The notes: generated by a model from the sequence alone, not told the origin. Shown: positions 50,136-59,500, counted from the stretch's first letter. The stretch: 64,000 bases of DNA from WHSW01 sp963821025 (GCA_963821025.1 CAWGCG010000003.1:868001-932000), one strand, 5' to 3'. Translations and numbers: made by a program.

Positions 50136-50621
50136 TCAGAGGTCCGCGTCCTCATGGTCGACCCCGCCGACCGGGCGAGAGCCGTTGCCGCTGCGTGCCG
50201 CCGCCAGCCTGACCTCGCTCTCGAGCATGTCGATCGCCACCCGGGTGGGACAGATCGTGTGCAGCCCTTGCTCCTCGTACCACTTGGCCCGATACGGATC
50301 GAGGACCCGGGCGATCACCGTCGGCACGTTGAAGCGGCGCTTGGCGATCTGAGCGATGATGATGTTGGTGTTGTCGCCGTCGGTGGAGGCGACGAAGACG
50401 TCGGCGCGCTCGATCCCCGCCGCCTCGAGCGCCTCGAGCTCGAGCGCCGTCCCCACGGTGAACGAACCGCCCATGTCCTCCCACGACTTCTCCAGCTCGA
50501 TCTCCAGCCGGGCATGCGACTCGGGATCCTCGTCGAGGCAGGACACCTCATGGCCGTCGTTGAGCATCGCCCTCGCCAGAGAGGACCCGACCCGGCCGGC
50601 GCCGCAGATGAGCACGAGCAT
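50136..50621 (-). CDS. TrkA-N (RCK) domain protein
   Basis: 161 residues: VLICGAGRVGSSLARAMLN (about 2-20), acidic ribose-binding end in SCLDEDPE, GTALELEALEAAGIERADVF and GDNTNIIIAQIAK. Essentially one RCK_N domain with no TrkA_C. Likely pairs with the 230-residue TrkA protein to form a hetero-oligomeric regulator ring, as proposed for CeoB/CeoC. Lies 11 bases after the APC-USP permease gene. Confidence 0.88.
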   Translation of the reverse strand: MLVLICGAGRVGSSLARAMLNDGHEVSCLDEDPESHARLEIELEKSWEDMGGSFTVGTALELEALEAAGIERADVFVASTDGDNTNIIIAQIAKRRFNVPTVIARVLDPYRAKWYEEQGLHTICPTRVAIDMLESEVRLAAARSGNGSRPVGGVDHEDADL

Positions 50622-50632
50622 TGCGCGTGATC

Positions 50633-52666
50633 TTAGACCGACCGTTCCCCGGCCCGAACCGCACCGCGGTCCTGGGCGGCGCCGGTCGCCGCGGTGGCGC
50701 GGCGCGAGCCGTCGCTCTTCGGCGCGGTCACCAGCACACGGCAGGGGGCCCGCCGAAGCACGTACTCGGTGATCGGGCCGACCTCGGCGGGTCGCGAGCC
50801 GCCGATCCCGCCGATCAAGGCGCCGCCGCGGATCCTCGTCGGAGGCTCGGCGCCCATCACGATCACCTCGACATCGCGGTCGCGGGCGGCCTGGACGATG
50901 CCGCCCCCGATCGAGCGCGCCCGGACCACCGACGGGTGCACCTCGACCGTGTCGTACTCCTCCCCCACCTGCTGGGCTCGCGCGAGCGCGGCGTTCGCGG
51001 CCTCCGCGCGGTCGGCCGGCGGCGGCGAATCGAGCGGCACCGTGAGCGGCAGGTCGACGACGTAGATCACCTCGAGCCTGGGCGCCGTCTCGCCGGGCAT
51101 ATCGGCGGCATCGGCGAGCCGCCCGGCGGTGCTGACGATGTCGTCGTCGAGCTGGGTACCGAAGACGGGGACCAGGATGTCGCCGTACTCGACCTCGCGC
51201 GCACCACCCACGAGCGCTGCGGCCGGCACCTCAATCCGCTGACTCAGCGTCGCCTGCTCGAACCCCTTGCGATAGATCACGTAGGCGACCAGCCCGAACG
51301 CCATCCAACCGCCGCCGACCCAGCGCGCGGTGTCGTGGTAGAGGATCACGCTGAGCCAGGCCGCGGCCGTGAGCGCCGCGGCGATCAGCGCCGGCAGCGG
51401 CAGCCGGCTGCGACCGACGCTGATATCGAATGGGATCCGAAAAGGCCGCGGGCGATCGGGGTCGGTGACCCGGAGCCTGATCACCGAAACATGAGCGATC
51501 GTGAACGCGATCGTCGCCCCGAACGCGAACAGCCCGCCGAGCAGCGCCACGTCGGTAGTCGCCAGCAGCGCAAGCGCCACCACCGCCGCCGCCGCGATCG
51601 CAACATGGGGCGTCTCGAACGAACGATTGAGCTTCCCCAGCCAGCTCGGGATCTGGCGGTTGGTGGCGAGCACGTAGACGTGGCGCGAGAGCCCCAACAT
51701 CGCCGTGTTCGCCGCCCAGATCAGCGCCGCCGGCACGATCGCGACGACAGCGACCTTCATCACCTCGGAGATCCACTGAGGCTCGAAGCGCTCGACCACC
51801 CCGAGCACCGGGTTCTCGAGGTAAACGCTGCCGAGCGCCGTCTGCGGCCCGTCGGCGGTCGGCTCGACCGGGACCGCCATCAGGGCGACGACCGAGACCC
51901 CGAAGTAGACCGCCGGGACCAGGATCACGGCGGCGCCGAGCAGCTTGCGCAGGTCGAGCCGGCCGAGGTGGCCCAGGTCGGGAGCGAGGTTCGCAGCCGC
52001 CTCGATCCCGGCAAAGGCGACGGTCGCGATCACCCCGGCGTAGATCACGTCCTCGAGGGTCGGGCTCGTGAACGGATCGAGCTGGTCGGTGATCGCGCCG
52101 AGATCGAAGCTGGTCACGAGCCCGACGACGATCACGCCGATCAGCAGGGCGACCCCGGCGACCGCGACCGCGCTCAGCAGGCGCTGGCGACGGATCCCCG
52201 TGAAGCCGGCGATGCTGAAGACGGCGACCAGGCCGATGACCAGGGCGCCGGTGACGATCTCTCCACCGGCGTCGGTGAACCCCGACCAGATCGGCGTCAG
52301 GTAGTGAGGAACCGAGAGCGCCGCCAACGCGATCACGATCACGTAATCGATCAGGATCGCCCAGCCGGCGACGAAGCTGACCAGCTCGTTGCGGAACGCC
52401 GCCCTGGCGAAGGTGGCCGAACCGCCGCGCTCGGGCAGCATCGCCTCGCCCTCGACGTAGGTCATCGCGTTGAGCAAGAAGACGAGGCCGACGCCGAGGA
52501 AGATCAGCGGCGTCAGGCCGAGGCCGCGGTCGGCGACCAGCCCGAGCGAGAAGTAGAGCGAGAAGCCGACCGCCGAGTAGGCGACGGCGAACAACAGCGG
52601 CACCCCGAGGTAGCGACGCGTGAGCGGCTGCTCCGGTTGTGCCTCGGATTTGAACGGGTCGATCAC
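50633..52666 (-). CDS. APC-superfamily permease with C-terminal universal stress domain (1)
   Basis: 677 residues from GTG 52666, overlapping the preceding stop (GTGA). Residues 20-450 have 12 hydrophobic helices with APC elements (LLFAVAYSAVGFSLYFSLGL, YVEGEAMLPERGGSATFARA, VIATVAFAGIEAAANLAPDL). The C-terminal 190 residues contain a USP-like domain (DILVPVFGTQLDDDIVSTAG to VLRRAPCRVLVTAP). APC+USP fusions include KimA-type K+ importers as well as amino-acid permeases. Adjacent TrkA genes favour a cation role, by inference. Confidence 0.88.
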   Translation of the reverse strand: MIDPFKSEAQPEQPLTRRYLGVPLLFAVAYSAVGFSLYFSLGLVADRGLGLTPLIFLGVGLVFLLNAMTYVEGEAMLPERGGSATFARAAFRNELVSFVAGWAILIDYVIVIALAALSVPHYLTPIWSGFTDAGGEIVTGALVIGLVAVFSIAGFTGIRRQRLLSAVAVAGVALLIGVIVVGLVTSFDLGAITDQLDPFTSPTLEDVIYAGVIATVAFAGIEAAANLAPDLGHLGRLDLRKLLGAAVILVPAVYFGVSVVALMAVPVEPTADGPQTALGSVYLENPVLGVVERFEPQWISEVMKVAVVAIVPAALIWAANTAMLGLSRHVYVLATNRQIPSWLGKLNRSFETPHVAIAAAAVVALALLATTDVALLGGLFAFGATIAFTIAHVSVIRLRVTDPDRPRPFRIPFDISVGRSRLPLPALIAAALTAAAWLSVILYHDTARWVGGGWMAFGLVAYVIYRKGFEQATLSQRIEVPAAALVGGAREVEYGDILVPVFGTQLDDDIVSTAGRLADAADMPGETAPRLEVIYVVDLPLTVPLDSPPPADRAEAANAALARAQQVGEEYDTVEVHPSVVRARSIGGGIVQAARDRDVEVIVMGAEPPTRIRGGALIGGIGGSRPAEVGPITEYVLRRAPCRVLVTAPKSDGSRRATAATGAAQDRGAVRAGERSV

Positions 52667-52863
52667 CCGGGCGCCTTCAGCGACAGGTAGAGGCGGGCGA
52701 TTCCGAGGGCCGTGAACACGACCCCGATCAGGAGGCCGAAGGAGAAGACCCCACCGCCGTTGGCCAGGGTGACCGCGATGATCGCGAGCCCGAAGCAGAC
52801 GATGATCGCCGCGAACAGGCGGGTTACGCCGCGATACACCTCGTCGGGCGCGGGCGCCGCCAT
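52663..52863 (-). CDS. Small two-helix membrane protein
   Basis: 66 residues from ATG 52863, which overlaps the upstream stop by one base (TGATG). Two hydrophobic helices (LFAAIIVCFGLAIIAVTLAN, FGLLIGVVFTALGIARLYLS). Sandwiched between two permease genes with overlaps at both ends, so it is likely a small accessory subunit of the transporters. No family recognised. Confidence 0.8.
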   Translation of the reverse strand: MAAPAPDEVYRGVTRLFAAIIVCFGLAIIAVTLANGGGVFSFGLLIGVVFTALGIARLYLSLKAPG

Positions 52864-54806
52864 CAAACCGAGCCGCTGACCGCACCGGCGGCCGCCAGTG
52901 CCGCACTGCCGTCGGCCGACTCGCCGGGGTTGGCGGAGACGATCACCCGGCAGGGACGCGCGGCGAGCACGGTCTGCAGCGCCCGGCCGTAGAGAGGAGC
53001 GCCGGCGCGATAGCGCAGCGACATCACGATCGCGGCCGCGTCGATCTCCTTCGCCTCGTCGACGATCGCCTGGCCCGAGCCGCCCATGCGCACATGCTCG
53101 ATGGACCCGCTGACTCGCTGTCCGCAGATCAACTTCGCCCGCTCGATCTTGGTCCGCGCCGAGGCCTCACCCTCGGTCACCGGCGCGTCGAGCGGCAGGT
53201 TCGCCGGCACGGTCACCAGGGAGAGCACATGAATCGCCCGCCGGCGTTGGGCCGCCAGCTGCTTCGCCGTGACCACCGCCTCCTCGGCGAACGGGTCGTC
53301 CTCGTCGAAGGCGACGAGGATGCTCCGGTACTCGATCTCCTCGACCCCGAGTGGGGTCAGGCTCTCGATCTTCACGGTCTCGGTCAGCGGCAATCGCTTG
53401 TAGCGTCGGTAGGCGACGTAGCCGAGCGTGCCGACGATCATCCAGCCTCCCCCGGTGGCCAGCACGACCGGATCGAGGACCATCGCCACGACGAAGGCGC
53501 CGAAGGTCCCGATCCCGCCGAGCACCGCCGGGAGCGGCACCGCGACACCGCCCAGCTTGAGGTTGAGCGGGATCCTCCACAGCCGGGTCCCGTCAGGGGC
53601 ATTCGGGCGCTCGTCCAGGGGCCGCAGCCGGCGCAGCTTGATCACCGAAACGTGGGCGACGGTGAACGAGAGCGTCGCCCCGAACGCATAGATCGTGCCC
53701 AGGAAGGTGGTCTCGCCGGGGGCCATGACGACGGCCGCCACCCCCGAGAAGACGAGGATCGCGATCCACGGGGTCTTGAACCGGGGGTGGATCGAGCGCA
53801 GGAACTCCGGCAACTGCCGGTGCTGGCCCATCGAGAAGGTGAGCCGCGAGAGCCCGATCAGCGCGGCGTTGGTGGCGATCAGAAGGATCACCCCGGCGAG
53901 GATGCCGACGTAGATGCGAAGCACATCGGTCAGCCCCGGCGCGAGGCCGATGTTCTCGACGATCCCGAGTACCGGGTCGTCGGCGTAGGTGGTTCCGAGC
54001 GTGGTCGTGAACTGGCCCGCGGCATCCTGGGTGACCGGCATCGCCGAAAGCGCGATCGCGGGCAACAGCGCGTAGAGACCGACCACCGCGAGCACCACCA
54101 TGCCGGTGCCCCGAGGCACCGTCCGCCACGACTTTCGCGCCTCCTCGGACATGTTCGAGATCGTCTCGATCCCGGTGTAGGCGACCATCCCGACGGCGAT
54201 CCCGAGCGCGAAGTCGGTCCAGGTCGGCGCGGTGCCGAGGTCGATCTGGGAGACCAGCAGGTCGGGATCGAAGACCAGCGCCAAGCCGATCACGACGAGC
54301 ACGATCTGGGTCGCCAGGTCGGCGAGGGCCAGGACGAGATTCAGCCGCGCGGACTCCTCTGTTCCCTTGACGTTGAGGGCGGCGAGCAGTCCCACCAGGA
54401 CGATTCCGAAGACGACGTCGGCCGGCCCCTGGCCGAGCGGCTCCCAGAAGACGGCGAGATAGTGGGGGACGAAGAAGGCCGAGATCGCGACCGTGACGAT
54501 GTAGGTGAGCATCTGCGCCCAGGCCGCGAGGAAAGAGGCGAACTCGTTGAAGGCGTGGCGGGCAAAGCTCGAGGAGCCGCCGGCCTCTGGGTAGAGCACG
54601 GTCGCCTCGACGTAGGTGGCCGCGGTGAAGGCGAAGATCAGCCCGGCGATCATGAAGGTCACCGGAGTGAGCCCGAGCGCATAGAGCGCGACCAGGCCCA
54701 GGGCGTAGTAGATCGACGAGCCGACGTTGCCGTAGGCGGCCGAGAACAGCGCGCCGGATCCGTGCACGCGCCGCAAGGCCGCCTCGCGTGGGTGTCGCTC
54801 TGCCAT
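52863..54806 (-). CDS. APC-superfamily permease with C-terminal universal stress domain (2)
   Basis: 647 residues. Twelve helices with APC motifs (GALFSAAYGNVGSSIYYALG, YVEATVLYPEAGGSSSFARH, MVAYTGIETISNMSEEARKS), then a USP domain (YRSILVAFDEDDPFAEEAVV to RPCRVIVSANPG). Paralogue of the permease at 50633, with the same fusion. Tandem presence suggests a heteromeric transporter or two substrate ranges. Start ATG overlaps the oxidase stop by one base. Confidence 0.88.
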   Translation of the reverse strand: MAERHPREAALRRVHGSGALFSAAYGNVGSSIYYALGLVALYALGLTPVTFMIAGLIFAFTAATYVEATVLYPEAGGSSSFARHAFNEFASFLAAWAQMLTYIVTVAISAFFVPHYLAVFWEPLGQGPADVVFGIVLVGLLAALNVKGTEESARLNLVLALADLATQIVLVVIGLALVFDPDLLVSQIDLGTAPTWTDFALGIAVGMVAYTGIETISNMSEEARKSWRTVPRGTGMVVLAVVGLYALLPAIALSAMPVTQDAAGQFTTTLGTTYADDPVLGIVENIGLAPGLTDVLRIYVGILAGVILLIATNAALIGLSRLTFSMGQHRQLPEFLRSIHPRFKTPWIAILVFSGVAAVVMAPGETTFLGTIYAFGATLSFTVAHVSVIKLRRLRPLDERPNAPDGTRLWRIPLNLKLGGVAVPLPAVLGGIGTFGAFVVAMVLDPVVLATGGGWMIVGTLGYVAYRRYKRLPLTETVKIESLTPLGVEEIEYRSILVAFDEDDPFAEEAVVTAKQLAAQRRRAIHVLSLVTVPANLPLDAPVTEGEASARTKIERAKLICGQRVSGSIEHVRMGGSGQAIVDEAKEIDAAAIVMSLRYRAGAPLYGRALQTVLAARPCRVIVSANPGESADGSAALAAAGAVSGSV

Positions 54807-55897
54807 CAGCTCTGGTTACCGAATATAGGACCGCCGCGGACGTGCTCGGTACCGACCCGGTCCGGGCTAGGACAGCCGAGCAGGGTGAGCGCCAGCTCGA
54901 GCTCCGCCCGCAGCAGCTCGAGCACCCGCAGGGCCCCCTGCTCGCCGCCGACCGCAAGGCCCCAGAGCGGCGCCCGGCCGACGAGCACAGCGCGTGCTCC
55001 GAGCGCCAGTGCGGTGGCCACGTCGATTCCGCGGCGAATGCCACCGTCTAACAGCACCTCGCACCGATCGCCGATCGCCTCGACCACGTCGGGCAGCAGA
55101 TCGAGGGTGGCCGCAACGCCATCGAGCTGGCGTCCACCGTGGTTGGAGACGATCACCGCTGCGGCGCCGTGGTCGACCGCGAGACGTGCATCCTCGGCGG
55201 TCTGCACCCCCTTGAGCAGGATCGGCAGCGGGCACTCGCTCGCCAGGTTCGCGAGGTAGTCCCAGTCGAGCGCCGCGTCGACGAGCGCGAACAGCTCCTT
55301 GGGGGTGATCGCGCGGTCGGCGCCGATCGCCGCGGCAACGGCGGGGACGTCGACGTCGGCGGAGACCTCGAAGCCGGTGCGAAGGTCACGCTCGCGACGG
55401 CCCGCACGCGGCGCGTCGACGGTCAGGGCGATCGCCTCGAAGCCACACTCGATCGCCTCCTCGATCAGCCCGTCGGTGACTCCGCGATCGCGAAAGCAAT
55501 AGAGCTGCAACCAGCGGGGCGCCGGGGGCACCTCGGCGGCGATCTCGCGCGGGCGCGAGGTGGCCGCCGTCGACAGGCACATGACGGTCCCGGCGGTTGC
55601 GGCGGCGCGCGCCATCGCCACCTCGCCGTCGGGATCGACCAGCCGCTGGAAGGCGACCGGGGCGACCAGCACCGGCATCGCGAGCGGGGTCCCGAGCACC
55701 GTCGTCGCGGTGCTGACCTCGGCGACGTCGACCAGGACCCGCGGCCGCAGGCGCCAGCGCTCGAACGCCGCGACGTTCTCGCGCAGGGTGCGCTCGTCGC
55801 CTGCACCACCGGCGAAGTACCCGTGCACCCCGGGGTCGAGCCGCTCGGCGGCGAGGCGCTCGTAATCGGCGACGTTGATCGGCTCGGCCTCGGGCAC
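54806..55897 (-). CDS. FMN-dependent alpha-hydroxy-acid oxidase
   Basis: 363 residues, TIM barrel. FMN-site and catalytic segments: MPVLVAPVAFQRLVDPDGEV, catalytic His in VIVSNHGGRQLDG (about 234-246), phosphate-binding LLDGGIRRGIDVATALALGA and VLVGRAPLWGLAV. Family enzymes oxidise L-lactate, glycolate, mandelate or similar 2-hydroxy acids. First gene of the transporter operon, overlapping the permease start by one base, which suggests the permease may import its substrate. Confidence 0.92.
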   Translation of the reverse strand: MPEAEPINVADYERLAAERLDPGVHGYFAGGAGDERTLRENVAAFERWRLRPRVLVDVAEVSTATTVLGTPLAMPVLVAPVAFQRLVDPDGEVAMARAAATAGTVMCLSTAATSRPREIAAEVPPAPRWLQLYCFRDRGVTDGLIEEAIECGFEAIALTVDAPRAGRRERDLRTGFEVSADVDVPAVAAAIGADRAITPKELFALVDAALDWDYLANLASECPLPILLKGVQTAEDARLAVDHGAAAVIVSNHGGRQLDGVAATLDLLPDVVEAIGDRCEVLLDGGIRRGIDVATALALGARAVLVGRAPLWGLAVGGEQGALRVLELLRAELELALTLLGCPSPDRVGTEHVRGGPIFGNQS

Positions 55898-56014
55898 GGC
55901 GCGACTATAGGCCGGGTCGCCTGGCGGGGGGTTGGAAACGACGCGCTCGTCGTCATCCGCACAAACGGATCGCCGTTTGCCACAACAGCGCCTCCCTCGT
56001 TAGCCTTGCAGCGA

Positions 56015-56392
56015 ATGAGCGAGCTGATCCACACCTGCTACCGGGTCCTCGATCTCGATCGCTCGGCCGCCTTTTACGAGAAGCTCGGCTTCGAGGAGAT
56101 GCGGCGGATGCCGATCGGCGACGACGCGACCAACCTGTTCATGGGACTCCCCGGCGACGGTGCCCGACTCGAGCTCACCCTCAACCACGGCCGGACCGAG
56201 GCGTATGAGATCGGCACCGGCTACGGACACATCGCAATCACCGCCGACGATCTCGACGCCACCCTCGAGGGGCTCGCCGCAGACGGGATCGAGCCCGAGA
56301 AGCCGCCCTACACCGTCAGCGAGGGCGGCTCGCGGATCTGCTTCGTCCGCGACCCGGACGACTACCGGATCGAGTTGATCGAGAAGGGCTAG
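56015..56392 (+). CDS. VOC-family lactoylglutathione lyase-like protein
   Basis: 125 residues from ATG 56015. Glyoxalase I pattern: HTCYRVLDLDRSAAFYEKLG, ARLELTLNH, GYGHIAITADDLDATLE and FVRDPDDYRIELIEKG (metal ligands His, Glu, His, Glu). Would isomerise the methylglyoxal-thiol hemithioacetal or act on a related substrate. Divergent from the hydroxy-acid oxidase gene, with a 117-base intergenic region. Confidence 0.9.
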   Translation: MSELIHTCYRVLDLDRSAAFYEKLGFEEMRRMPIGDDATNLFMGLPGDGARLELTLNHGRTEAYEIGTGYGHIAITADDLDATLEGLAADGIEPEKPPYTVSEGGSRICFVRDPDDYRIELIEKG

Positions 56393-56411
56393 CTGCTCGC
56401 GGGCCCCGCGG

Positions 56412-56817
56412 TTAGGCATTCTCCGGCGGCTCGAAAAGGTGCTCTGCGTCGCCGGGTGAGATCAAGATCGCTCCGCGCATCGGGCGTGAACCCGAGTTCC
56501 GGGCCGTGTGGACCACACCGCGGGGAATGAACACCAAGGTCCCCGCGGGAGCCACGATCTCCCGGTCCGAGAGGACCACGGTCAGCTCGCCCTCGGCGAC
56601 GTAGAACGCCTCGTCGGTATGTGGGTGGAAGTGCAGCGGCGGGGTCTCGTAGTCGGCGGGGAGCGACCCCACCAGAGCGTGATAGGCGCCGTCGCTGACC
56701 TCTTGTCCGAGCACGGCCGGGCCCTTGGGCCTCTTCCTCGGCGCCCCCGGCCGCCGGGAAGATCACCGTCGCTGCGCCGACACTCTCCACTCCGCTGCTG
56801 CCGGACTGGCCTTCCAT
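56412..56817 (-). pseudogene. Cupin-domain gene with an apparent +1 frameshift
   Basis: An ATG at 56817 opens MEGQSGSSGVESVGAATVIF, which goes out of frame near 56730 (an extra base in a GAGGAAGAGG run). The neighbouring frame continues RPKGPAVLGQEVSDGAYHAL through the cupin motifs LHFHPHTDEAFYVAEGELTV and FIPRGVVHTARN to the stop at 56412. Without the upstream part a GTG at 56714 could still yield a 100-residue cupin retaining all metal ligands, so the gene may be functional if that GTG is used or if the indel is an error. Confidence 0.65.
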
Positions 56818-56877
56818 CTAGTTCACGATCGTACCGCGGACTCGGGTGCGCGATAGTCCCAACACCGGGGCGACTTT

Positions 56878-56894
56878 TGCTCGCATAACGAGCA
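56878..56894. terminator. Hairpin between cupin and hppA
   Basis: Inverted repeat TGCTCG-CATAA-CGAGCA with TTTG following it on the plus strand. Lies beyond the hppA stop, next to a second, stronger hairpin. Weak as a terminator by itself. Confidence 0.35.
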
Positions 56895-56897
56895 TTT

Positions 56898-56916
56898 GCC
56901 GCCCCGGCGGGGCGGC
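56898..56916 (-). terminator. Probable hppA terminator hairpin
   Basis: GCCGCCCC-GGC-GGGGCGGC, a perfect 8-bp GC stem 12 bases downstream of the hppA stop. It is followed on the minus strand by AAATGC rather than T, so termination may rely on the tandem hairpins. Confidence 0.5.
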
Positions 56917-56927
56917 GAGGGGCGACC

Positions 56928-59006
56928 TTAGAAGCTGACGATCGGGATGATCAAGATCGCGACGATGTTGGCGACCTTGATCATCGGGTTGATCGCAGGC
57001 CCGGCGGTGTCCTTATAGGGGTCGCCGACGGTGTCGCCGGTGACCGAGGCGGCATGGGCCTCCGAGCCCTTGCCGCCGAAGGCGCCGTCCTCGATCAGCT
57101 TCTTCGCGTTGTCCCAGGCGCCACCGCCCGCGGTCATCGAAAGGGCCATGAACAGGCCGACGACGATCACCCCGATCAACAGCCCGCCGAGCGCCTTGAC
57201 GCTGATCACCCCGACGATCACCGGGACGACGATCGGGATCAGCGAGGGCAGGATCATCTCGCGCTGCGCGGCGGCGGTGACGATGCCGACGGTCTGGGCG
57301 TAGTCGGGCCTCGAGGTCCCCTCCATGATCCCTGGGTCCTCGCGAAACTGCTTGCGGACCTGCTCGACGACCTCGCCGCCGGCGCGCCCGACCGCCTCGA
57401 TCGCGAAGGCGACGAAGAGGTAGACCATCATCCCGCCGACCAGCAGGCCGATCAGCACCGCCGGGTCGGAGATCGAGAACAGCAGCCCGGCGCTGCCGGG
57501 CTCGTCAGCGAGCTCGATCTGGAAGGCGGCGAAGAGCACCAGCGCGGCAAGCGCCGCCGAACCGATCGCATAGCCCTTGGTCACCGCCTTGGTCGTATTG
57601 CCGACCGCGTCGAGCGGGTCGGTGACGTTGCGGACGTCCTCGGGCAGCTCAGCCATCTCGGCGATCCCGCCGGCGTTGTCGGTGATCGGCCCGAAGGCGT
57701 CGAGCGCGACGATCAGGCCGCAGAGCGAGAGCTGTGCGGTGACCGCGATCGCGATCCCGTAGATCCCGGCGATCTCGTTGGCGCCGAAGATCGCCAGCGC
57801 GATCAGCAGCGCCGGGGCGACCGCCGACTGAAAGCCCTGGGCGAGCCCCTGGATGATGTTGGTCGCGTGACCGGTGATCGACGCCTGGCTGATCGTCTTC
57901 ACCGGGCGAAAGCGGGTCGACGTGTAGTAGTCGGTGATCACGAAGAGGCCGCCGGTGACGCCGAGACCGATGAGCGCACACAGCCATAGATCGGTGACCG
58001 AGGCGCCGAAGAGCGCGTTGTCGGGGTCCTCGATCCCGAGCGAGAGCGGATCGCTCATGAGCCAGTCGGTGATCGGGTAGAAGGCGGCGGCTGCGAGGAC
58101 GGCGGAGATGATCAGGCCGCGGTAGAGCGCGCCCTCGACCCTGTCGGTCGTGGTCCTGACCGCGAGTGCACCGACGATCGAGGCGATGATCGCAACGCCT
58201 CCGAGGACCAACGGGTACAGGGCGGCCTCGCGGGCAAAGTCCGAGGCGAAGGTGAGCACGCCGAGCAGCATCACGGCGACGGTGGTCACGGCGTACGTCT
58301 CGAACAGGTCCGCCGCCATCCCGGCGCAGTCGCCGACGTTGTCGCCGACGTTGTCGGCGATCACCGCGGGGTTGCGGGGATCGTCCTCCGGGATCCCCGC
58401 CTCGACCTTGCCGACCAGATCGGCGCCGACATCGGCGGCCTTGGTGAATATGCCGCCGCCGAGCCGGGCGAAGACCGAGATCAGCGAGCCACCGAAGCCG
58501 AGGCCGATGAGCGCGTCGACGGCCTCCTTGTCGGTGTGGTCGGTGGCGACCAGGATCCCGAAGTATCCGGCGACACCGAGCAGCGCCAGGCCGACCACGA
58601 GCAGGCCCGTGACCGAGCCGCCCTTGAAGGCGACGTCGAGCGCCGGCGGCACACCGCCGCGAGCCGCCTCGGCGACCCGTGCGTTGGCCCGAACCGAGAG
58701 GTTCATACCGATGAACCCGGCCGCGCCCGAGAGCGCGCCGCCGATGACGAAGCCGATCCCGGTGGTGACGTCCTGGAGGATCGCGATCACGATCGCGAGC
58801 GGTACCGCGACCACGGCGATGATCGTGTACTGGCGGTTCAGATAGGCCTTGGCGCCCTCCTGAACCGCGCCCGAGATCTCCTGCATGCGCTCGTTGCCGG
58901 CCGAACGGCCGAGCAGGCGCTGGGTGACGAGCGCGCCGTAGAGAACGGCGGCGCCGGCGCAGACGAGCGCGATGACGACGCCGTAGTCGGTCAGGAAATC
59001 GGTCAA
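56928..59006 (-). CDS. hppA: Membrane-bound proton-pumping pyrophosphatase
   Basis: 692 residues, about 16 helices. Substrate-site motif GKVEAGIPEDDPRNPAVIAD with DNVGDNVGDCAGMAADLFET (about 200-240), and the C-terminal GDTVGDPYKDTAGPAINP. Pumps H+ out of the cytoplasm using PPi hydrolysis. In the GNTTKAVTKGYAIGSA segment, Lys follows GNTT where K+-dependent enzymes have Ala, which predicts the K+-independent class. Monocistronic, with hairpins downstream. Confidence 0.97.
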   Translation of the reverse strand: MTDFLTDYGVVIALVCAGAAVLYGALVTQRLLGRSAGNERMQEISGAVQEGAKAYLNRQYTIIAVVAVPLAIVIAILQDVTTGIGFVIGGALSGAAGFIGMNLSVRANARVAEAARGGVPPALDVAFKGGSVTGLLVVGLALLGVAGYFGILVATDHTDKEAVDALIGLGFGGSLISVFARLGGGIFTKAADVGADLVGKVEAGIPEDDPRNPAVIADNVGDNVGDCAGMAADLFETYAVTTVAVMLLGVLTFASDFAREAALYPLVLGGVAIIASIVGALAVRTTTDRVEGALYRGLIISAVLAAAAFYPITDWLMSDPLSLGIEDPDNALFGASVTDLWLCALIGLGVTGGLFVITDYYTSTRFRPVKTISQASITGHATNIIQGLAQGFQSAVAPALLIALAIFGANEIAGIYGIAIAVTAQLSLCGLIVALDAFGPITDNAGGIAEMAELPEDVRNVTDPLDAVGNTTKAVTKGYAIGSAALAALVLFAAFQIELADEPGSAGLLFSISDPAVLIGLLVGGMMVYLFVAFAIEAVGRAGGEVVEQVRKQFREDPGIMEGTSRPDYAQTVGIVTAAAQREMILPSLIPIVVPVIVGVISVKALGGLLIGVIVVGLFMALSMTAGGGAWDNAKKLIEDGAFGGKGSEAHAASVTGDTVGDPYKDTAGPAINPMIKVANIVAILIIPIVSF

Positions 59007-59095
59007 GACAGGTCCTCCGTAAGGGTCTACTCAGTCAGAAGCGGCCGGAGATGCGCCGGCCGCGAGGCGCGCGCAGTGTAACGAGGTGCCTGGCG

Positions 59096-59500
59096 TTATG
59101 AGGTGCCGGGAGGCGTCCAGAGGCCGCTCGGCCGCTCGGCGGGCGGCTCCTCGGGCGCGGCCTCGGACACGGGGGCGCCACCCTGCTCGCCGCCGCCCTT
59201 GGCCTCGCGCGCGTAGAGCACCTGAACCTGCGAGAGGGCCTCGGCGACCTGCTCGCGCGCGGCGGGCTCGAGCAGGTCGACCACGGCGCGAACCGCGTCG
59301 ATGCCGAGCCTCGCCTGGTCGAGATCGCGCTCATCCTCCTTGGCGATCCGGCGCGCCGAGAGGTTGAGAATGCTGGCGACGCTCTCGAGCAGCAAATCCT
59401 GGACCCGGACCTTGCGCAGCTGCTCTTCGAGTCGTCGCTGCAGCTCCTCCTCGTTCGGGGGCGCCCCTTCCTCGGCCGGCGGCGGCGTCTCGTCGGTCAT
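59096..59500 (-). CDS. Small acidic helical protein of unknown function
   Basis: 134 residues with Pro/Glu-rich ends and a central helical core (VRVQDLLLESVASILNLSAR, DLDQARLGIDAVRAVVDLLE) resembling DUF1844-type proteins. Soluble. Its start overlaps the stop of the GCS2-type gene (ATGA), so it is co-translated with it. Function not known. Confidence 0.78.
   Translation of the reverse strand: MTDETPPPAEEGAPPNEEELQRRLEEQLRKVRVQDLLLESVASILNLSARRIAKEDERDLDQARLGIDAVRAVVDLLEPAAREQVAEALSQVQVLYAREAKGGGEQGGAPVSEAAPEEPPAERPSGLWTPPGTS

Noticed and set aside
56878..56894. Hairpin as a strong bidirectional terminator
   Set aside because: Stem of only six pairs and T run of three; retained only as a weak candidate.
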